A stretch of DNA of 64,000 bases, taken from NCBI GenBank assembly GCA_023053545.1, contig JAKZAN010000005.1:4836001-4900000 (forward strand), read 5' to 3'. This DNA is from Lepidurus packardi. Its lineage: Eukaryota; Arthropoda; Branchiopoda; Notostraca; Triopsidae. The notes beneath the pieces are model-generated. The model was not told the origin of the DNA, did not search any database, and saw only the letters and a list, made by a program, of their open reading frames with translations. A program made the position numbers and the translations under genes. The first letter of the stretch is position 1. Each line of letters opens with the position of its first letter. Below are positions 12,443 to 24,979 of this stretch, one piece after another.

Positions 12443-15400
12443 GTAAAACTTACATTGTTTGGCGTTTTTCTCTTATTCTTTTTCTTTATTTTTTAAAACC
12501 TCAAAATGTTGGCTCAAACCACTACGCCCCCCCCCCCCTTTCTTTAGCACGTTTCCCACGATTATGCTATCCTAACGAGTGACAGTATTGAGAGCCAAAT
12601 TTAGAACTCGTTATTTTTCGACACTTTTTGCTCTAGATCGAGGCTATTGTTATAAGTCATGACCAAAAATCTCTAACCAGTCACGCCAAATCTCCAATTG
12701 TCTTTCCAAATCAGTTACAGCTGTTCGTCCATGGGAAAAATTCCCACTCCGAAATGAAACGCAGATAGAAATCTTCGAAACTCCTGTAAAGCTCTGCTCC
12801 ATTTTTTCCCTCGTCTTCAGACCGTTTCTTTTGCGGTTAATTAAGAACAGTTGTCAGAGTGTCACTTAGAAAAGCTATCAGCGTTTCGCAAAATCCTTAG
12901 TTACTACCAAAAGTACTCAACCGAAAGTGAAAAAGCCTTTTACTAGCCAATGCGCGGTTTCCCAGACAGACTTAACGGGACACTATTTTGATTAAGGGAA
13001 CAGAGGACAAACGCGGGGAAATCTCTTTGCTGGTCCGTCTCTCAAATGCTTGGGTCAAAATGTAGGTCATTTGCAACGAAGGTCGTACTGGTGAAAGTTT
13101 AACGTATACTCATTATAAGAGGGTTTACGGGGGGGCCGAAAATATCTAAAAAAAAGAACTGGTTCAACTTCTTTGCAGGGTGTGGTCCCTCCCTCCGTAA
13201 GTCGTCCCACTAAAAATATGAAAAACATATCATAAGCAAACTGGTTTCAACACCTGTTCATAAAAACCTGGAAAGCGTACGGCCGCAAAGGCTGGCATTG
13301 TTACCTTTGACCTGGTTTTGAACCTGAAAGGACAGGCTGAGTGGTCCATTGCTTTTCTCCATATAAATTTTAAGGTAACCGGAAAACAATAAAGAGCTTT
13401 CTCCACGCGAGGATTAAACTCTTTTCTCTCTTCACCGGTTCGGCTTCCGAAACAACATGGCCCATATTTTCGGGCCACAAATTATGGGAACCTAAAGCCT
13501 TTAAGAACCCCAAAGATTTAGGGCACGCTTACAAAGCCAGTAAGTACCTATAGACAGAAAAGAATTCCAAACACATTTTGCAATGGCTGATTTCCAAGAC
13601 TTGTCCCACACTTTTTATTAACTTTAAATTGTATTGTACGAGTGGCATGGCATTCTAGTAACCTTTTGCACACCTCCTGAAAACAACCAAAGGGTACAGT
13701 ACTTAAATAGTGACGGCCATGAAATTTTGAAGGAATTTACGCTTTGCTAAATCGCGGCTGGGGATATTCCACGCAGCCTTGATTTCACTCCGCAGACTTG
13801 AACTAAGCTCCAGTGAAACCAGGGCAGGGCCAATTTAATGTCTCTTTTGAATATTGTAAAACGATTCTCTCAGCACGTGTTCTAACGGGATTTTATTTGG
13901 AACAAAAGCCGCTAAAAGTTACGAAACGAAAGAATGTAATAATAATAGGTTCAAACTGGGCGAACATATTTCGCCTCAGAGCGTCCCAAGAGTTTTTCCC
14001 CATTCTTGCTCTGGTATCTCCTAACGGTAGTACTACAAAAACGCTGTACAGTGATAATTAGCGTACCCAATGCAATTTCCTTTAAACCACTCGTCTCGAA
14101 CCTGCTGGCCAACTGCCACTGCTTATCAGCATTTTTTTTTTAAAAGAGTTTTCCCAAAAGTTCAGCTGCCAATGTAGGTTAGCAAGTATCATCATTAGTT
14201 TTTATTACTACAGAAACTCGTCATGATGGGACCACATGGGAAATTTTGTTATGGGTGCAGTATATATGCTAAAGTTTTCACCTGGCAGACCTTGAAAAGA
14301 GCATCGGTCGGGTGTTCCGAATCAACACAAACCGCCTGAACTTTCGAGTAAAAGGAAAAGTTACCTGTATTATAGGTTGTTAAACGGCACGTTTTCTTTC
14401 GAGAAAGCTCCGTGAGAAAATAAGCTGCAAGAGGAGGCCTCCTTGAAGGTCATATGCGGTCTAGATACTCCATTAACTTAAGACAATACGCAGAGTACCC
14501 GAGACTTTCATAGAAAGTGCATCGTAAAAAAAAGAAATAATAAAGGGAGAAAAACTCCCAGATATCCCCGAGCACGATTTAAAATAGAAAAGCGTATATA
14601 AAAAGTAAAATAAAATCTGGCACGGACATATTGTGTATGTGTGTGTGTTGGTTTTGTTTTCATGTTCAAGACAAAAGAAAATTGCTATTCGTAGAAGTTG
14701 TACCCAAAAGAAAGCGAAAGTCGGGCTACTCCTTGCATGCTGGTCTCATTGAATAATCAATGAAAGTCGTGTAATCAAGCCACGAATTTTTTCCATCGCC
14801 TTTCTAACCTTATACACCCAAATAAGCTGAGGAAACAAGGGTCATGACGTCACGTTCGCGGTCGTGTACTAGCAATAAAGTCGCAAGCTTTCGGCGTGAA
14901 ATAACGCACTATACGACTACAACAAAACTTGTCTTGTCGCACCAAACCGTCTACCAAACCTAACCAAACTTATATCTATCTATCTTTCCAAGCTCCTCCC
15001 CTTCTACACAGACATACGAGAAAAAACTTTCTCAAATACTTCACTCCTTCAAAGCTTTTAATCTCTCGAAATCTAGTTCAACTTTTTCCTTTTGTCGGCT
15101 ACTCATAATTTATTGCGTCTAAATCAGGTGGGCGTGGGCCTAGGTCTTAATGCAACAGAAACCTTCGGCCGACTATGTTGTTAAAAGAAAACAAAAACAA
15201 TTCGCTAACGACCTTGCATAGGTCACGTATGGGAAAAGCGAAAGGTATGTGATAAAAAAAGGTCCAATTTACCGTTCTTTTTCCTATACAATAGCGAAAG
15301 GGTCAAGACTGTTCGCCTCGGGCCCAGGTGTGGCTCCCTTTTATATGAAAAAAACTCCCCAAAAAGTACTACAAGGTAATATCCATTATAAAACTGTAAA

Positions 15401-18400
15401 CGCAACTGTCTTGGGCGGCGTGGGGGTAGAACGTAGAGCCCCCAAAACAGAAAATAGCAGTAAAGACAGGTAAAAAAGTGGTTCAGTTCTTTGTTAATGA
15501 ATTCCTCGAAAGAGGAAGGCACTTTCACTGAATTCGAAACAGTTCTTACCAGTTATTTTTCTTTACCTTCCTGAAAAGGAATGTAGGCTCTCTGGACTTT
15601 CTTAGGGCGATATGGTTCAGAAATGGACTTGGTTTGGTTTAGACGATAGAGAACGATCTGAATCTCACATATTTTAAGGCGTGGTGAGAAATAGGGCGGT
15701 GACTACTTTCACTTTTAAGTAGTCCACATACGCAGACTGCATCTGTAGCTATTTATCTGATCTACAGCGACCAAAAAATAGAATAGTTCTGACAAGAGGC
15801 GTGTATGGAGCAACACATTGCATTCCAGAATTGTAATCCTGAACCCGGGATTCCAATGTCTAAGAAAGTGTTCCAGGTAAAAGGTAAATCTCAAACTCGA
15901 ATCAATCTGTTTTGTCTGGCGAAATTCGGTCACGCAAGCACGAATGACCCTTTTTTGTAACGGGATCTTATTGCCAAACTAAACAAACATGACAGCAACT
16001 TTTAAGGCATCGAGTAACTCGAGCATAAAATTAGCACGCTAATCCACTTCTTCTGTTTCAAACCTACAAAACGTACCAGCTCTTGTCGTCCTCGGCAGGT
16101 TGCCATGTGTATGCAAAACGGATCCGTAATTAAACGCAAGTTTAATGTCCTGCCCTAACAAGTTTCATGGGTTTCAGTTCTTCGATCTGTACACAAGTGT
16201 CGTTACAATCTATTCGGACCGTGGCCTTCTAACGTCCTGGTATCGAGCTGGCAAATTACGATTACGTAAATCAGCTGCCTAATTCCGAAATACCTTTTAG
16301 TTCTGCGACGGGCTTTGACAACTATACGAAGTTTGTAACCTAACTTATTACGAATAAACATACATTTTATTTTACGTTCTAGATTGCCCCACTATGGAGG
16401 CAAAGCACTCTATGTTTAAACATTTGCATTTCTACGGTCCTCACTATAGCCATATCTTCTAAACATGAAGTTTACATACATTATGCTAGTTGCAACCCAA
16501 CCAGGAAGACGGGATATCAAATGTAACGGGTCTTCTTTTGGAGGTCTTGAGGTCGTTTGGTCGGCTGCCATTGAAATCATCTGCTGTCTGCTTCGGTTTT
16601 TCTTGAGCTTCTCCCCCGAAGAAACCAAGTTTGGAGAACAGTGACGTCACTTTCCATAAGAATGGCTTTTGGATGGGGGTGGGCGGTTTCTATTAATTAC
16701 GTAGAAGAACCTGATTGTAGGCTATGAGTTGTACAGTACAATAGCTCCCAACTCTTTCTTAAAGGCTCTCACTGTCAGCAATGGACGGTAAAAAAGTAAG
16801 AAAAGAGAAATAAAAAGAAGGTAAGGTTCGCCTCTCAAGTTTTCTAATCTCGTGAGCAATGAAGGGAATTTCAGTGGTGGTGCATCCAGCTCGGCGAGCA
16901 ACACCTAAATCTCTTCCACACAAATACCCTTTTTTTGTTCTCCTTTAAATACTATCCCGAAGCGTAATTTGCCAGTAACCATTTTGTGTGTATAACACTT
17001 TCCTTCCCCATGTGCAGTTTAACCTCGTATCTATGGTAATGTTCTTTCAGTCGTTTTTCATTTCTTTGGGATCCTGATTACCATCATATGTGTCCAAGTG
17101 TAATTAAGTACCCAAGAGAAACGTTCTTGTGTTAGTTGGTAACGTGACTCCTGTTCTAAGTTTGGTGCAGATTTTGCTTTCCGCTGGTAGCGCTAAAGAA
17201 GCTAACTGGCACGTAACGGGGTCATCAGGTTCCTTGTTGTATTTCTCGAAACCGTTCCGATGATTGCACGACTTTAGGGAGGGTAATGGCTCTGGTCAAG
17301 TGACAAAACTCATTCAACACCATAACACTTCGTGTATTTTCAAACAATTCGGTGTATTCGAGCGTGGAGCTGGAAACGAACGTTTCCTTACACAACATCA
17401 CCACGAAGTTCACATTCTAGGTACTTCCCCGCCTCCCAACAATGAAAGGTCTTGATTTAACCTGCGGCAGATTAGGAAAATTCAAAATTTTCACTTCCTT
17501 CCTATTCTGCTCGTATCCTCAAAGTTTTCATTGTAGGCCAACCATTAAAGTAGACAGAACTTTCCTTACCAAATTAGCCGGTTCATGGTGACCAACAGTG
17601 AAAAAAAAAACTCCCTCATTTTATGTTTTCTTAGCTCACTTGCGATCATACGAACAACCCTTCGGTACTTAGAGAAGGAAAGTTTGAACAATTTCCACCT
17701 TTTTTGTTCAAACTAGCGATTATTTCTATTAGGTTAACAAATTTGTAATGGCTTTTTTGACAAACAAAAATGTTCGTCATGCTAAGATTTGCCTAGCTTT
17801 AGCTGGGAAAACTCCTCTCCATCAAGCATCACCACGCTTGAGCAAATTTCAACGACCTTTACGCCAAAAATGCAGAGAAAGTTGCCGTTCTGGTGACACC
17901 CCAATGCCTTAGGGCACCATTTGAGATCCTTCTCCCCCCATGTCTAATAGGTATAGCAAACTTGCCAACCGTGAGCTAATGACGGCTTTTTCGCCAACAA
18001 TTTGGGTGACGGCGATTTACGACTTGTTATTAACCTTGGTTTTTTATTTTGGCGGGAAACTCGCTATAGGACCCACGTGGCCCTCTTCGCCTTGCTGGTA
18101 GTCGCAGCGCAATGCGTGGTATACAGTGGAGCTCAACGGAGTCCACCTCGTCGTCCTCCTCCTCCATCTGCCCCAGCGGGAGCACCCTACGCAGCCGGAT
18201 CAGGCCAAGCTAGCGAACGATCCCAGTGTGGACTCATCATTCCCGGTTTAGGAAAATCTTCCCAGTTCGACTACTTCAACAATGTCAAGTACAAACCGTT
18301 AAACTTTACTGATCCACTTTCTAATAGTTTCCTTTACAGTGTACCCTATAACGGAGGTGAAACTTGCATTACCTATGACTCGGTCAACGCAGCTTTCAAC

Positions 18401-21199
18401 ACTGCCAAGGATAAACTCCGTTTCCCAGCCCCTAAAGGCAAATCCCTTACTGATCAAGACATCAACAATCTCGCCGAAACCATCGTGGAGGCTTCCCGTC
18501 TTTTAGCCAAACAGTAAGAACGAAAGCTGCTGGAAATATGTAAATAAGATGTTTTTCTTAAATTCTGTATCATTTCCTCAGGTACGGTTTACCTCGTGAT
18601 GCGGTCTTCAGCGGTCTACCATTGATCGACACCCGCAAAACGGTGATTGATCGCTACTGTCCGTCTTACCTGAAGGCTCCCAAGTGCGAAGTGAAACGGT
18701 TCCGCGAGTACAACGGCATGTGCAACAATCTGGAAAACCCGCATTGGGGAGCGACTCTCACCGCTTTCCGCCGCTACCTGCCACCTCAATACGCTGATGG
18801 TATAAAACGAAACCGATTTTCCACGAGACGGACCACAAAATTTAATCGCTATTCTCTAATTCGCAATAAAAGGTCTGAGCTCCCCACGCGCTGGTTACGA
18901 TGGCGACGAATTACCTACCACCCGTCACATTTCTGCGTATGCCCATCGCGACATGGGTTTCCACGATCACGCAGTTACTGTCTTCTTGATCGCTTGGGGG
19001 CAAGCTATCGACCACGACATGACCCTTACTGGTATTGTCAAAGGTAAGCGGGTTTTCCCACGATCTCTAATTTGCCTTAAGCTAACTTATTGCCTTTTCT
19101 ATTCAGACGCTTCTACGAACGAAGATCCCAAATGTTGTGACGTACCCACCAACAAAGCTCATTCCAACTGCTGGCCTATTGAAATCCCTGCTCAAGATCC
19201 CTTCTACTCTCTTTTCCGTCGCCGTTGCATGGAATTCGTCCGCTCGTCGTCCAGTCTGAAGGGCGGATGCAAACTAGGTAATTTCAACCCTTCAAGAGTA
19301 GAACGAGGCTAACCTAATGGAATGTTTTTGTTTAAAAAAGGACCCCGTAGTCAATTGAACGTGATTACCAGTACCATCGATGCCAACTTCGTCTACGGAG
19401 CCTCCAAAGAAGTCGCTGACAAGCTCCGTACCTTCAAGGGTGGTTTGCTCCGCACTTTGCCTGTATTTAGGGAATACGGTCTTAAAGATTTGTTGCCTTT
19501 GCGTTTGGAAGACCCCGACGATGGTTGCATTCGTCCTACTTCCGACACTTACTGTTTCATGGCTGGTGCGAAACCTTTCTAAGATCTCTTTTCACTAGTT
19601 TCCACCTCAAAACCCACAAACTAAATCTCGAATATTACAGGTGATCCTCGTGCTAATGAACAGCTGGTATTGTCTGTGGTCCACGTCATCATGTTGCGCG
19701 AACATAACCGTATTGCCACCGAGCTTGGTCAAATCAACCCTCACTGGGAAGACGAACGCATTTACCAAGAAACGCGCCACATCATGGCGGCCATCATCCA
19801 ACACATTACCTACAACGAATTCTTGCCAATGGTTTTGGGCAAAGAAGTGATGCAACGCAACGACCTTATCCTTGAACGCGACGTAAGTCACGCACGAAAA
19901 CAAAAAAAACACGCAGCAATCTTCAGAAACCTAAATTATTGTCTATTTGCTTGTACCAATTTAGGGATATTCTGGCCGTTATGACGCCAAATTGGATCCT
20001 ACTGTCACTGATGCTTTCACCGCTGCTGCTTTCCGCTTCGGTCATTCCCTGTTGCCATCTACCGTGGAGCGATGGAGCTACAACCACAAATACGTTGGTA
20101 CGTGTATTCGAACATTTTATGTTCGCTTATTCTAAACAACCAATATTTTTCAATAGCTTCTCAACGACTCAGCGAGATGTTGCTGCAGCCATACGACTTG
20201 TACAAGGGTGGATACTGCGACCAGTACATGCTGGGTCTTATGAACCAAGTATCTCAAGCTATGGATGACTCCGTGACCCAAGAAGTACGTTCGAAAACGA
20301 ACTCGCTTTTCAGTTGATTTTTAACCGATAAAACTCTTCTTAAAGGTGACCAACCATCTCTTCCAAGAAACCGACAAACGCTGGGGTTTAGATTTGGCTG
20401 CCATCAACATCCAACGTGGTCGCGATCACGGTATTCCTTCCTACAACTCCTTCCGGGAGCACTGCGGCTTGCCTCGTGCCAAAACATGGAACGACTTGTT
20501 GGGCACGTTCACCAACGAAACCGTCCGGAAATACGCTGACATGTACAGGTAATGAAAACGTGAACCGGAAATACAACCTCTGCCTCTCCTTTTACTTAAA
20601 CTAATCCTTTTCTCGCTTTCTGAAAAGGTCTGTGGATGACATGGACTTGTGGACAGCTGGTGTGTCCGAGCGTCCTTTGCCTGGCAGCATGGTCGGACCT
20701 ACTTTCGGTTGCGTCATTGCAGAAACGTTCCGCAATCTCAGACTCGGTGACCGTTTCTGGTACGAAAATTCCGGCTGGCCGAGCTCCTTCTCGATTGGTA
20801 AGTCCCTAAAACAACTTTCTCAGACCTCAGCCAAACCTTCAACTCCTACTTCCAATGTCCACAGATCAATTAAACGAAATCCGCAAGGTCAAGCTTTCGC
20901 GTATGGTTTGTGATAACAGTGACAACATCGAATCCGCCCAGGTCTACGTCATGGTTCTACCCGACCACGAAATGTACGTTCAGTTTCTACCTACCAAAAT
21001 TTGCACATTTCTGCTTACGAATATTAAATGCTAAATTAATATATTGTATTCCATTTGCAGTAATCCTCGTGTGCCCTGCAAGAGCTCCGTCTTGCCCCGC
21101 ATCGACCTCACCAAATGGCGAGATACCGAGCACCGCCCCTCAGGAGGCAATGTAGGTTCCGCCTCTTTTAACCGGCCACCACAGAGGCGTCCTTTCTAA
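12432..21199 (+). CDS. Secreted animal haem peroxidase (chorion peroxidase/peroxinectin type), about 13 exons
   Basis: Coding exons follow with matching phases: 18068-18513, 18582-18799, 18873-19043, 19107-19277, 19341-19565, 19641-19882, 19965-20097, 20157-20284, 20346-20548, 20628-20797, 20865-20973, 21061-21199 (TAA). Landmarks of the peroxidase-cyclooxygenase superfamily are present: distal His in WGQAIDHDM, catalytic Arg in MLREHNRIA, proximal His in FRFGHSLLP, and the conserved AINIQRGRDHGIPSYN segment. Length (about 700 residues) fits arthropod secreted peroxidases. The 18068 exon starts with the second base set of a codon and encodes a signal-peptide core (HVALFALLVVAAQC) but no Met. 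I therefore propose a first exon ATGAAGTCAAG at 12432-12442 with a gtaaaa donor, which supplies M-K-S-R in the right phase; an in-frame ATG also lies at 12405. These enzymes oxidise or cross-link tyrosines in extracellular matrix, chorion or cuticle. Peroxidase identity is certain; exon 1 is tentative. Confidence 0.9.
12443..18067. other. Putative long first intron of the peroxidase; otherwise no gene seen
   Basis: 5.6 kb without a supportable gene on either strand. It holds a C-run (about 12528-12538), a TG microsatellite (about 14631-14650) and scattered short reading frames with no recognisable features. If the first exon at 12432 is wrong this is simply intergenic DNA. Confidence 0.45.
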
Positions 21200-21216
21200 G
21201 CAAGCGCAAATTTGCC

Positions 21217-21222
21217 AATAAA
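21217..21222 (+). terminator. Polyadenylation signal of the peroxidase
   Basis: AATAAA lies 17 bp behind the TAA at 21197-21199, giving an extremely short 3'UTR. Its use would end the transcript before the proline-rich exons at 22052. Confidence 0.6.
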
Positions 21223-22051
21223 ATTTTTCTTCACTTTCGTACCTAACTTCTTCCAACTCAACGTTTTCCAAATCAGCATGTCACAAATGGAAAGAATCTT
21301 CTAAATATTCACCAAACTTTGCAACTGAACTTTTATCCTTCCTAAGTCTTTCTTAAAATGTCTTGCATTCGACCCGTGCCTTTGATAACATGCGGAACAG
21401 GTTATCGTGATACGTCTTAAAAAACAGAAAAAGCAGTTGCATGTCTTCCTTTCGAATTAAGAAACTTTCCGAATTGGCCAAAAATTATTTCCAAACGAAA
21501 AAATCATTCGAACAGCCTCGTGTATAAAAAAAACATATTTTTTGCCCTTAAATTTCCCAACAAAAAAGCTGTACAAAGGCTCAACGTGGAAACGGGGAAA
21601 ACAATTATGGTGTGTCGGTGACTGAATGATAATTTTTGCCTGTGCTGATATGATTGCGAAAAGTATTTTTATAGATGACACAGATTTACGGTTAGCGGGG
21701 TTTATATTATTTATTCATAGAAAATCTACGAATTTTTTGTCAAACTTTTTTTTTACAATATTCTTCTTCTTTTTTTAATTCTAAAAGAACAATTTTTGAT
21801 TTTTTTGTTTTGAACCTGCCAACCCCCGTCCAGGGAGGGGGTACTTTGTAATCACCTTACGATGATTGAGGTTTATACAATTTTTCCCATGTCAAAAAAC
21901 CCACCAAACTTTCCTAAACTTGCACGCACGCCGCACGGAAAAAAAAACTAACCCGACTTCCCTAACAAGACTAGTTACTACAAAAAAAAAACTCTTAACT
22001 GAAATTTGATTGAAAAGACTGACGTTTTTTATCATTTGTTTCTATAAACAG

Positions 22052-22495
22052 ACTGATGGATATTATGACGGTCCGGAATCGCAATTCGATAACGGCCCTT
22101 ACGAGACTTCTTTCAACGAACCTGAACCGTTTAGACCCATTTCCCCTCCTTACATCCCTCCCCCGACAGTCAATTACCAGGATAACTTTCCGCCACCACC
22201 AAAATACAAACCACAACCACCTCAACATTATCCACCATTACCTCCTCCGCCGCAACAATGCTGCAATGCCCCATTTATACCCGTACCAGTGCAACCCTAT
22301 TATCCGTCCATTCCTTCCTATCGGCCTTCGTCTAACAAAGGATTTAAAGGATTCCTTAAGAAATTCAAAGGGTAAGTAAAACCAGAAGGGTAAAAAAAAG
22401 AAGGAAAAAAGACGGTTCAGGATGCTGGGTATATTTGATCGAAACTGCTGTGCGGCGACGAAGACCAGTGGATCCAGACGCAAGAAAAAAATGTG
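22052..22495 (+). CDS. Proline/tyrosine-rich coding exons: alternative peroxidase tail or separate small gene
   Basis: An exon at 22052-22371, flanked by an acceptor (ataaacag) and a donor (gtaagt), joins in phase to 22421-22495, ending at TGA 22493-22495. It encodes about 130 residues: an acidic Tyr/Gly start (TDGYYDGPES), a long stretch of Pro, Tyr and Gln (PPPPKYKPQPP, PPLPPPPQQCC), and a very basic tail (FKGFLKKFKG, SGSRRKKKM). No Met or signal peptide opens it, so an upstream exon is needed. The last peroxidase exon contains an in-frame, phase-matched donor (AAT then gtaggt at 21152) that could splice here. No recognised domain; the composition resembles cuticle or extracellular-matrix tails. 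Confidence 0.55.
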
Positions 22496-22924
22496 AACAT
22501 GACATGTTAAAGAGTATCTTGATTACTAACCGATTTGCCGCCAAATATGGATGTACGGATATGGTGAAGTAGTAAACTCGTTTCTGAGTGAACTGAGAAA
22601 TATGTGCCTTGTCTTAGTTGCTTTTATTTATTTTTTTTTTGGCTTACGTGCTTGAGTTTTGTTATGAACTGCGGAAGGCACGTCGTATTCTTGAATGTCG
22701 TGAATACACGGTTCCATATTAACATTAAACCTGACTAACATCGCCATCTTTTTCATTAAGAAAATGAGAGAAAAAGAAAAAACTGTTTCTGGGAGGTTCC
22801 AACAGTTGGACACCAATTTGCGGGTAAACATGTTAAGGCTGGACTTTTTACGTGAGAGATTCTAGCTGTTGGATGCTAATTCAATTAACGTGGCTTTTTG
22901 GAGTCACACAAAAAAGTTCAGGAT

Positions 22925-23013
22925 TATAAATAGGGATCCGGAACCTGGATTAGAGTCAGTGTCTCCTATTGCTAGTATCGGGATTCCAAGAAAAAACCGA
23001 AGAGAAATCTGAG
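22925..23013 (+). promoter_or_regulatory. TATA/initiator promoter and noncoding first exon, probably of eclosion hormone gene 1
   Basis: TATAAAT at 22925-22931 is followed 31 bp later by the arthropod initiator TCAGT (22956-22960, predicted start A at 22958). The presumed 5'UTR exon ends with gag then a perfect gtaagt donor at 23014. The next gene on this strand is the eclosion hormone at 24569; a fitting acceptor (ctgtcaacag, ending 24470) lies 98 bp before its ATG. The pairing of promoter and gene is inferred from order and strand. Confidence 0.5.
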
Positions 23014-24568
23014 GTAAGTCTTTCTCTTTCAACTTAAGTTCTGCTCACGCTTTTAGCGAATCCCCTGTTAGAAGGTAAAACCTTATTGGTGAAAGTTGAA
23101 CTAAGCAATCGAATTTAAACGAACAAGAATGACCTTGCTTGAAGGGTATATTAAAGAAAAACAGCCGGCTACCGTTATCACTCGAATATATCTTGTAGGG
23201 TGGAGCCCGGAACTTAAGCTAAGCTTGTCCCGCTTGTTTCACTAATTCCGGTTGTTTAGATCCTAACACGTAAACACGATAATCAGTTGTATTCAACACA
23301 CTCGTTTAACGTACAATGATAGTCTTTATAAGCATTGGAAGTTTAGCACACACCAGCTGAATCTTTTTTTGTTACACTTCCAAATAAAGAGGAAATGCAG
23401 ATGGGACGCGTTTCTAACCTTGAATGTTTCCAGCTTCCCAATGCCATGGAAGTAGGAAGTTAAGATGAAAGGGCTGCTTCCTAGAGTTTGGTTCAGAACC
23501 ATATGTGGATGTTAGGGAAGTTTCATTCCTTTCCTTAAAAAAAAGAGGGAGGGAGAGAGTGAGTCAATATAACTACGCCGGACTTCTAATGCAATAGATC
23601 GGTGTCCAAGTTTGTGAACCTGATTTCTGAATGAACTTGGAAACTGCGAGACAACTACCGCCCAGGCCAAAGCCGATAAATAGGCAAAGACCTTCCGTGT
23701 TCTTTAACATAATCGGATCGAACCGGACCCTGATATTCAAACTTTTTTTGTGCTCTTCGTCTTCCTGCAGTTTTCCCCCCAATTGTTACACACCTTTAGC
23801 CATAAGTAAGTCTACTATTGATCGTAATGATTACCTAGCTATACGGATCTAATAAGGCTTTTTATTAGCCATTTTTCTCCTTAATTTAATATGCCATGAA
23901 ATTCAACCTTTCTGTAGGAATTAGAGCAGCGCATAACATGGGTGACATAATTCGTCCGGAAGATCCATTTAAGCAGTTTCTAGGGAACTTATTAGTTCCG
24001 GTATGACGCTATATTGATATAGTAGGAGTAGCTTTGTCACAGGTCTTTCATACCTAGCAACAGAGCAGCCTTTTATTATGGAACCCTTAGTTTTAGTCAT
24101 TGGTGAGACGTCAGTTTCAGTAATGCTAGGCAGGGAAAGTGGTTTTCTCGCATAGTCCACCCCCCCCCCCAATAAAGATTGGAAGATGAGATTGAAGAGA
24201 AAGTGAGCAATCCCCTACCAAACTTGGTTCGCCTTGCTAATTTTGACATGACCAAATACGACCGCACCTTTGAGTAACATTGTATTATGTCTAGGTTTAA
24301 AAGCAGTCAAGTCAGGAAATACAATAAGCTCCTAAGACTTACCTTGTTTTTTGGGTCCGAAGATTCGCGAATTCCACGTAATCCACAGGTATGTCTCGTG
24401 TAAATTTTAATTAACTTGTTTCCTTCACAAATCGGCGACAAGTCCACGTTAAAGTTTCTCCTGTCAACAGTCAACGTATAAACATCGCAAAACACGAAAC
24501 GTAACACCATCTCGAGGAATCTTTTGCAACTTTCAAAAAGCGCGCCAAACTTTCTTAACGGCTCAAGT

Positions 24569-24829
24569 ATGCAAGCATTCCGTAATTCCACTACATGGAT
24601 GATGTTGCCCATGGCAGTTGTTTTCCTGCTCGTCGTCGTTTCTAAGCCGGCAGAAAGTGTAGACTCCTTGTATTTATGTATGAAAAATTGCGAGCAATGC
24701 AAGAAGATGTACGGGGTCTACTTCGAGGGAGATCTCTGCGCCGGAATGTGTTTTGAACATAAAGGCAAATTCATCCCAGATTGCATCGATGCATCCTCCA
24801 TACATCGTTTCTTGAACAAGAATGAATGA
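24569..24829 (+). CDS. Eclosion hormone precursor 1
   Basis: A single uninterrupted coding exon of 86 residues. MQAFRNSTTWMM is followed by a hydrophobic signal core (MAVVFLLVVV) and a cleavage region near KPAES. The mature peptide has the six-cysteine pattern of eclosion hormone: C-x3-C-x2-C, KMYGVYFEG, C-x3-C, then GKFIPDC and the family's C-terminal IDASSIHRFLNK, close to the SIAPFLNK end of insect hormones. Eclosion hormone is a neuropeptide acting through a membrane guanylyl cyclase to set off ecdysis. The gene faces a second eclosion hormone gene tail to tail, with 150 bp between stop codons. Unlike that gene, it has no intron within the Cys-rich region. Confidence 0.93.
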   Translation: MQAFRNSTTWMMLPMAVVFLLVVVSKPAESVDSLYLCMKNCEQCKKMYGVYFEGDLCAGMCFEHKGKFIPDCIDASSIHRFLNKNE

Positions 24830-24979
24830 AAAACGCAGCTTCTAAACAATTTATTGATTCTAACGTTTTGAAGATTAACCATTGTATTTATGTGTTAAAG
24901 TATGTGAATACATATATTTATTTCAACGGCGAACACGAGATACACACACACACCCAGACATAATACACTATATTTTAAT

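Noticed and set aside
24307-24702. Minus-strand 131-codon frame over eclosion hormone 1
   Set aside because: Antisense to the 5' part of a clear neuropeptide gene; no recognisable content.
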